The notes beneath the pieces were generated by a model, which did no database searches, had not been told where the DNA came from, and worked only from the letters and a program-made list of their open reading frames with translations. Below, one piece after another: positions 58,605 to 64,000 of a stretch of DNA of 64,000 nucleotides (positions within the stretch are counted from its first letter, which is position 1; each line of letters opens with the position of its first letter). The stretch covers positions 1 to 64,000 of the forward strand of contig SVPC01000007.1 in the NCBI GenBank assembly GCA_015066095.1, given 5' to 3'. Source of the DNA: Oscillospiraceae bacterium. Its GTDB lineage: Bacteria; Bacillota; Clostridia; Oscillospirales; Acutalibacteraceae. A program made the position numbers and the translations under genes.

Positions 58605-60662
58605 ATGCTCGAAAACCAAAAAGGTGAAATTCTTTCCCCCGTAGGGTCTAAAGAAATGCTTTACGCCGCTGTACGCAGCGGTGCTGATGCCGTATACCTT
58701 GGGGCTAAAGATTTTTCGGCAAGACGAAATGCCGAAAATTTTGATACTTTCGAACTTTGTGACACCATAAAATACTGCCATATAAGAGGGGTTAAGGTTT
58801 ACCTTACACTGAACATTCTTATAAAAGACGACGAATTTGCTGACGCCGTTGCCCTTGCAACCGAGGCGTATAATGCGGGAATAGATGGTGTGATTGTTCA
58901 AGATTTGGGACTTGCCGAGTTTTTGCATAACACTCTTCCCGAATTGCCCTTACACGCTTCCACCCAAATGAGTATACATTCACCTGCCAGTCTGCCTTTA
59001 CTAAAAAAATTGGGTTTTAAACAGGTGGTAGTAGCCCGTGAAATGTCTTTTGATAATTTAAAAATCTTTTGTGCCGAAGCCACAAAACTAGACATTATAG
59101 TAGAGGCCTTTGTTCATGGCGCTTTGTGTATGAGTGTATCAGGTCAGTGCCTTTTATCAGCCTTTTTGGGCTCCCGTAGCGGTAACCGCGGTCTTTGTGC
59201 AGGACCTTGCCGCCTGCCATTTAAAGCAGAAAACGGCACAGGCTATGATTTAAGTCTTAAAGACCTTTCTTTAATAGATTATATTCCGCGCCTTTACGAA
59301 ATAGGTGTGCGTTCTTTCAAAATAGAGGGCCGCATGAAGCGCCCCGAATATGTTGCCGCCGCCACAAAGGCCTGTAAAGACGCGCTTATAAAAGGGGTTA
59401 TAGATAACGAATTAAAACAAACACTCGTTAATGTTTTCTCCCGTTCAGGCTTTACCGCAGGATATTTGGAAAACAAACTCGGCAGAGATATGTTTGGTAT
59501 CCGCACAAAGGAAGATGTGGTTTCCGCTGATAAAGCGTTCCCCATTTTGCATGAACTTTACCGCAAGGAAAACCAAAGCGTTGCTATAAGTGTTAAGGCT
59601 GTTATAAAAGAAAATGAACCCATAACCCTTACATTATCGGATGGAGAAAACTCTGTTACCGCCACAGGAAATATTCCGCAAAAGGCAAAAAGCAAAGCCC
59701 TTTCTTACGAAGAGGCACTTAAAAACCTTACAAAATTCGGTGACACGCCATATTTTGACGAGGGCGGAAGCGTCAATTTGGATGACGGACTTTTTGTATC
59801 GGTTAGTGAACTTAACGCCCTGCGCCGTACGGCTTGTGAAATGTTGGACAACGAGCGTTGCAAAATAACACGCAAAAAAGCAACTGTTCCGTTTATACCA
59901 TCACTTTATAGTGACAGCGAAAACAAAACACCCGATATTATAATAAGGTTAGAGCATCCGTACCAAATGCCTAATGATTTAAGTGGTATAAAAGCGGTTA
60001 TCGTGCCACTTGAAAAAGATTTCGAAAGAATAGACGGCGTCGAAAATATCGTCGATATCCCACGCGGAATAATAAATGAAAAAACCATTGCTAACCGCCT
60101 TTTACTCTTTAAATCAAAAGGCTTTGAAGCCTGCCTTTGCGGTAATCTTTCAGCGGTGGAAATTGCAAAAAATCTGGGTTTCAACATAATAGCCGATACA
60201 GGTCTTAATATTCATAATTCACACTCGGCAAACGCTATAAATGACCTTGGCGCGAAAGCGGTTATTTTATCCCCTGAACTTACCTGTGATGCAGTTAAAA
60301 ACCTTGCATCCCCCGTTCCAAAAGGAATTATCACCTACGGCAATATTCCGCTTATGCTGTTTAAAAACTGCCCTATTAAAAACGGAAAATCTTGTAGCGA
60401 GTGCGATAAGACTGACTTTTTAACCGACAGACTTGGCACACAGTTTCCTGTGCGTTGCCGTATGGGATATAGTGAACTTTTAAACTCGGTACCGCTATGG
60501 ATGGCAGATAAAAAGGAAAACCTTACAGGACTTGATTTTCAACTTCTTTTCTTTACAAGTGAAACGCCCGAGCGTGTAGCCCATGTTATAAACGCTTATA
60601 AAAACGGTTTTTCGGCAGACTGCAAATTTACCCGTGGTCTTTTCTTTAAAGGAACAATATGA
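58605..60662 (+). CDS. Peptidase U32 family protein with DUF3656-type region
   Basis: 685 residues. The U32 core covers about 1-300: ILSPVGSKEMLYAAVRSGADAVYLGAKDFSAR, LHASTQMSIHSP near 115, VEAFVHGALCMSVSGQCLLSA near 165, and GNRGLCAGPCRLPF with the conserved cysteines near 200. SFKIEGRMKRPEYVAA follows. The long C-terminal extension with further Cys (NCPIKNGKSCSEC) is typical of the large clostridial form. Relatives such as RlhA and UbiU/V are RNA or quinone hydroxylation factors, so protease activity should not be assumed. The start ATG 58605 follows AGAGGTG. Confidence 0.9.
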   Translation: MLENQKGEILSPVGSKEMLYAAVRSGADAVYLGAKDFSARRNAENFDTFELCDTIKYCHIRGVKVYLTLNILIKDDEFADAVALATEAYNAGIDGVIVQDLGLAEFLHNTLPELPLHASTQMSIHSPASLPLLKKLGFKQVVVAREMSFDNLKIFCAEATKLDIIVEAFVHGALCMSVSGQCLLSAFLGSRSGNRGLCAGPCRLPFKAENGTGYDLSLKDLSLIDYIPRLYEIGVRSFKIEGRMKRPEYVAAATKACKDALIKGVIDNELKQTLVNVFSRSGFTAGYLENKLGRDMFGIRTKEDVVSADKAFPILHELYRKENQSVAISVKAVIKENEPITLTLSDGENSVTATGNIPQKAKSKALSYEEALKNLTKFGDTPYFDEGGSVNLDDGLFVSVSELNALRRTACEMLDNERCKITRKKATVPFIPSLYSDSENKTPDIIIRLEHPYQMPNDLSGIKAVIVPLEKDFERIDGVENIVDIPRGIINEKTIANRLLLFKSKGFEACLCGNLSAVEIAKNLGFNIIADTGLNIHNSHSANAINDLGAKAVILSPELTCDAVKNLASPVPKGIITYGNIPLMLFKNCPIKNGKSCSECDKTDFLTDRLGTQFPVRCRMGYSELLNSVPLWMADKKENLTGLDFQLLFFTSETPERVAHVINAYKNGFSADCKFTRGLFFKGTI

Positions 60663-60672
60663 TAATTATTAT

Positions 60673-60705
60673 AAAAAGGTTGCTACAAAAGTAGCAACCT
60701 TTTTT
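60673..60705. terminator. Bidirectional terminator between U32 and AraC genes
   Basis: A 14-bp perfect stem (60673-60686 with 60691-60704), AAAA loop, T-runs on both sides. Confidence 0.92.
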
Positions 60706-61490
60706 CATTTTAGATTTTGTTCCTTGGCTATTTCAAGAAAATTATAAAAATATTTAGATGGACTAACACCCATTATCCGCTTAAACTCGGTCGAGAAATA
60801 TTTATAATCGGTAAAACCGCTCTTTTCGCTCACTTCTGAAAGTGAATAATAACCCATGGCAATAAGCGCTGCCGCCTGTTTTATACGCAAATTTATTATA
60901 TATTTCTTAGGAGAAACCGAAAATTCTTCTTTAAAAAGTTTTCTGAAATACACTTCACTCATATTTGACTTTTCAGCCGCCACATTTACCGTTAATTCGG
61001 CATCGGTGAAATTATGGTTTATATATCTAACCGCATCACGAATTTTAGGATTTATGGCATTCCCCTTATAGTTTTGTCTATATATCTCAGCAAAAATTTG
61101 ATAAAACAACGCCGTACAAGTATACCTATATCCACGCGAACGTTTTTTCCAAACATCAAGTATTTCTTTAAACAGACTCTCTATTTTCTCATACTGCTTT
61201 GGACTAAACATTTCAATTTCTTTATAAGAATATCCAAAACTGTTAAAATGGATAACTATTGTATTTTCGTGATTAGATATTCGCGTATAATCTGCGCCCG
61301 CCGGAAAATAACATATTGATTTATCCTTAAGTTCAAAAGTGTTTTCACCTTGTTTTATAATGGTATCTGCTTCCACTCTGAAAGAAAGCGCTTCAAAGTT
61401 TCTGCCACTATTAAAAGTTTTAACATTCTTTTGTTTTAATGCAAACACATCTAAAAGTTTAAAAGAAACGTCATCTTTTTCGAAAATCAA
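60705..61490 (-). CDS. AraC-family transcription regulator
   Basis: About 261 residues from a TTG start at 61490, which has GGGGG nine bases upstream. An ATG at 61514 is in frame but has no site. The N-terminal half is a cupin-like ligand-binding domain (SGRNFEALSFRVEADTI, CYFPAGADYTRIS). The C-terminal 100 residues are two helix-turn-helix motifs (AAEKSNMSEVYFRKLFKEEFSVSPKKYI and SEVSEKSGFTDYKYFSTEFKRIMGVSPSKY). Divergent from the dehydratase/GH13 operon, so it probably responds to the sugar handled by that operon. Confidence 0.9.
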   Translation of the reverse strand: MIFEKDDVSFKLLDVFALKQKNVKTFNSGRNFEALSFRVEADTIIKQGENTFELKDKSICYFPAGADYTRISNHENTIVIHFNSFGYSYKEIEMFSPKQYEKIESLFKEILDVWKKRSRGYRYTCTALFYQIFAEIYRQNYKGNAINPKIRDAVRYINHNFTDAELTVNVAAEKSNMSEVYFRKLFKEEFSVSPKKYIINLRIKQAAALIAMGYYSLSEVSEKSGFTDYKYFSTEFKRIMGVSPSKYFYNFLEIAKEQNLK

Positions 61491-61565
61491 TACTTTTTGC
61501 CCCCTTTTTATCATAATTTTAACATATTTGTTTCGTTTTTTCAACCTTTTTGTTCGTTTTTTGGG

Positions 61566-61594
61566 TTTACTTAATTTAATACACAAAATATAAT
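61566..61594 (+). promoter_or_regulatory. Promoter of the dehydratase/GH13 operon
   Basis: TTTACT at 61566-61571, a 17-bp spacer, and TATAAT at 61589-61594. The weak -35 fits activation by the divergent AraC regulator. Confidence 0.72.
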
Positions 61595-61624
61595 TTACTT
61601 ATAAAAAACTTAAAGGAGAAAGTT

Positions 61625-62962
61625 ATGAATTATTGCTCTAATCCAACCGATTTAAGAATCACCGACATGCGCTTTGTCGACATTGACGGCGCACCAAAAA
61701 GATGTACGATTTTACGCATTGACACAAACCAAGGCATCAGCGGTTTTGGCGAAGTGCGTGACGCATCTTCTAAAACCTACGCGCTTATGCTCAAAAGCCG
61801 TATTATAGGTGAAAACCCTTGTAATGTGGATAAAATCTTCCGCAAGATAAAGCAATTTGGCGGTCCTTCCCGTCAAGGCGGCGGTGTAAGCGGTATTGAA
61901 ATCGCCCTTTGGGACTTGGCTGGTAAAGCATACGGTGTACCGCTTTATCAACTTTTGGGTGGTAAATTCCGTGATGAGATTCGTGTATATTGCGATACCG
62001 ATGTTGACGGAAAACACACTGGCCACGATATGGGCTTAGCTCTCAAAAAGCGAATGGATATGGGCTTCACTTTCCTTAAAATGGACCTTGGTATTGGTCT
62101 TTTACTCGACGAGCCCGGCACACTCAATGCTCCGCTTGGCTTTATTGATGATATGAAAAAATATGCCAGTCATATTCTTAATGTTCAGGGCGGTAGTGTT
62201 ACTGCCGATATGGTGCGTCACCAAAAGAGTTACGATATAGTAACCACCGCACACCCACATACAGGCATACACTTAACCGAAAAGGGTCTCGATTACCTTG
62301 AAAACTATGTGAAAGAAGTTCGCGAGGTTATCGGCTACGAGGTACCCCTTGCTATCGACCACTTTGGTCATATCTGTGTTGAAGACTGCATTAAGTTTGC
62401 TCGCAGAATGGAACCCTATAATCTTGCTTGGATAGAGGATATGGTGCCTTGGATGTACACAGACCAATACGTTAAACTTGCAAACAGCACCACCATCCCC
62501 GTTTGTACAGGTGAAGATATTTACCTTAAAGAAGGCTTTGAAAAACTTATGAAAGCAGGTGGCGTTTCGGTAATTCACCCTGATATATTAACCTGTGGCG
62601 GCGCACTAGAACTCAAAAAGATAGGCGACCTTGCTGACGAATATGGCGTTGCAACCGCAATACATATGGCAGAAAGCCCTGTGGCTTGTCTGGCTGCTGT
62701 TCACACAGCTGCTGCTATGCATAATGTATTGGCGCTCGAGTTCCACTCGGTAGATGTTCCGTGGTGGGCAGATATGGTAACAGGTATAGATAACCCAATA
62801 TTCAAGGATGGATTTATCAAGGTTCCCGAAAAGCCGGGACTTGGTTTTGACGACCTTAATGAAGAAGTAATAAAACAACACATCAATCCTAATATCCCCG
62901 GTTACTTTGAACCTACGGATGAATGGAATAAGGAATTTTCTAACGATAGAATTTGGAGTTAA
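61625..62962 (+). CDS. Enolase-superfamily (mandelate racemase/muconate lactonizing) sugar-acid dehydratase
   Basis: 445 residues. An N-terminal capping domain (ISGFGEVRDASSKTYAL) is followed by a barrel with KMDLG near 155, metal residues in AIDHFGH (Asp near 240), WIEDMVPW (Glu near 266) and CTGEDIYL (Glu near 292), and IHMAESP near 345 with a catalytic His. The pattern is that of acid-sugar dehydratases or racemases. The substrate cannot be fixed by eye. Followed 5 bp later by a GH13 gene, so it may act on a sugar acid linked to the same glycan. Strong AAAGGAG site. Confidence 0.85.
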   Translation: MNYCSNPTDLRITDMRFVDIDGAPKRCTILRIDTNQGISGFGEVRDASSKTYALMLKSRIIGENPCNVDKIFRKIKQFGGPSRQGGGVSGIEIALWDLAGKAYGVPLYQLLGGKFRDEIRVYCDTDVDGKHTGHDMGLALKKRMDMGFTFLKMDLGIGLLLDEPGTLNAPLGFIDDMKKYASHILNVQGGSVTADMVRHQKSYDIVTTAHPHTGIHLTEKGLDYLENYVKEVREVIGYEVPLAIDHFGHICVEDCIKFARRMEPYNLAWIEDMVPWMYTDQYVKLANSTTIPVCTGEDIYLKEGFEKLMKAGGVSVIHPDILTCGGALELKKIGDLADEYGVATAIHMAESPVACLAAVHTAAAMHNVLALEFHSVDVPWWADMVTGIDNPIFKDGFIKVPEKPGLGFDDLNEEVIKQHINPNIPGYFEPTDEWNKEFSNDRIWS

Positions 62963-62967
62963 TTATT

Positions 62968-64000
62968 ATGAAACATGTTACACCCGATTGGTTTAAAAAG
63001 TCTGCAGTTTATCAGATAAACCCTCGTACTTTTTGCGAAGAAGGTACTATTAAAGCGGTTACAAAGGAACTTCCAAAACTTGCAGAATTAGGCTTTAAAA
63101 TTATGTATCTTTGTCCGATTTTTGAAGAAGATGCTTCGGAAGACAGAAGTTTTTGGAGTGACAGACAGAAAAGCTCAAAAACCGAAAACCCAAAAAACCC
63201 ATATCGTATGAACGACTATTTCAAAATCGATGACGAATATGGCTCAATGGACGATTTGCGCGAGTTTGTCGCAGAAGCCCACAAATTAGACCTTAAAGTT
63301 TTTCTCGACTTGGTTTATTTGCATATTGGTCCTAATGCTCCTATTTTGAAAACACACCCCGAATTTACAAATTTGGATGAAAACGGAAACATCCTTTTAG
63401 GACGTTGGAATTTCCCGCTTTTCAACTATGAAAGTTTAGGTGCACGTGAATATCTTTGGGGTAATATGGTTTATTACATCGGTGCTATTGATGTAGACGG
63501 TTTCAGATGCGATGTAGGTGACGAAGTTCCGCTTGATTTCTGGACCGAAGGCGTACGCCGTATAAAAGCCATAAAACCCGATGCTGTTATGATAAACGAA
63601 GGCGTAAAGGCTGATTACTTAACCGTATTTGATGCCAACTATGGTTTCCCTTGGCATACTTCTTTGTATCAAATTTTGCATAAAGAAATAATTGCTACCG
63701 ACGTTATAAACAAATATAACGAAATATCAGGTGAATATCCCGAAGATGGTCTTGTTTTGCGCGACATGGATAACCATGACACCGCTACCGATTGGCCTTA
63801 TAGAATAGAAAAACATTTCGGTCATGATTGTATGGAGCTTATTTTGGCTATCAATTATACTATCGACGGTGTACCCATGGTATATTGCGGTAATGATATT
63901 GCCGATACTACCCGTCATTCAATGTTTGCTAACCGTTTCCACAGAGGCGTTTATGAAGTTGCTGACCGTAACGCCACAGGTGAAGCTGTTGACCACCGTA
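62968..64000 (+). CDS. GH13 alpha-amylase-family enzyme (truncated by window end)
   Basis: An ATG at 62968 (GGAG site inside the preceding stop region) opens a frame that continues past the window edge (344 codons seen). SAVYQINPRTFCEEG and the first GH13 region lie at the start. LDLVYLHIGPNAP is region I. DVDGFRCDVGDEVP carries the nucleophile Asp. AVMINEG holds the acid/base Glu. RDMDNHDTATDWP is the third-acid region. No signal peptide, so cytoplasmic. Subfamily and linkage cannot be assigned. Sucrose or trehalose-type enzymes are possible. Confidence 0.88.
   Translation, partial: MKHVTPDWFKKSAVYQINPRTFCEEGTIKAVTKELPKLAELGFKIMYLCPIFEEDASEDRSFWSDRQKSSKTENPKNPYRMNDYFKIDDEYGSMDDLREFVAEAHKLDLKVFLDLVYLHIGPNAPILKTHPEFTNLDENGNILLGRWNFPLFNYESLGAREYLWGNMVYYIGAIDVDGFRCDVGDEVPLDFWTEGVRRIKAIKPDAVMINEGVKADYLTVFDANYGFPWHTSLYQILHKEIIATDVINKYNEISGEYPEDGLVLRDMDNHDTATDWPYRIEKHFGHDCMELILAINYTIDGVPMVYCGNDIADTTRHSMFANRFHRGVYEVADRNATGEAVDHR

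Overview
The window looks like the chromosome of an AT-rich, low-GC Gram-positive anaerobe of the class Clostridia, probably a gut Oscillospirales/Ruminococcaceae-type organism. The signs are strong AGGAGG-type ribosome binding sites, sigma-A promoters with 17-bp spacing, a T-box riboswitch, spore-related genes (a sigG 5' part, cwlD, pdaB), a G5-M23 cell-wall peptidase, and hexuronate and glycan catabolism (GH2, uxuA, SDR-type uxuB, a GPH symporter, GH13). No phage or complete transposon is visible. There are several families of small palindromic repeats.

Layout. At the left edge a sigma-G gene stops after about 98 conserved residues, followed by a foreign tail. From 589 to 7802 a leucine-type T-box (specifier CTC) precedes a tightly overlapping five-gene operon read leftwards: a LeuA-like protein that keeps the leucine-binding domain but has lost the catalytic metal ligands, a fusion of a sugar-isomerase TIM barrel with an acyl-CoA synthetase, an amidohydrolase, metY and metA. 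Next come housekeeping genes (AbrB-like regulator, ung, radA, cwlD, phosphoglucomutase). At 13.6-16.8 kb an XRE regulator fused to a degenerate IspD-like domain faces a LicC-like nucleotidyltransferase and an organophosphate transporter. At 17-22.8 kb lie the hexuronate genes. galE, a tRNA-Arg(CCG), an SGNH lipoprotein, two 16S rRNA methyltransferases, a small XRE/membrane-protein pair and pdaB fill 23-30 kb.

The largest system (30.2-55.5 kb) is one co-directional surface-polysaccharide locus of 22 genes with one visible promoter and one terminator. It encodes a PglE/EpsN-type aminotransferase, a PglC-type phosphoglycosyltransferase and a PglD/NeuD-type acetyltransferase (bacillosamine-like initiating sugar), eleven glycosyltransferases, an EpsG-type polymerase, a Wzm/Wzt ABC exporter, a pyruvyltransferase with a ferredoxin-type partner, and CapE, CapF and CapG for UDP-N-acetyl-L-fucosamine. 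A GC-richer block at about 42-44.9 kb suggests a recombined cassette. To the right lie an M23 peptidase, an intergenic DnaA-box cluster, apgM, a U32 peptidase, an AraC regulator, an enolase-superfamily dehydratase and a GH13 enzyme cut by the window end.

The most unusual signals are: (1) two intergenic arrays of short hairpins joined by identical linkers. In the array at 16.86-17.08 kb the linkers flip orientation at the centre, so four linkers pair with four others in nested order. (2) The catalytically degraded LeuA-like protein behind a leucine T-box. (3) The XRE-IspD fusion. (4) The interrupted sigG.
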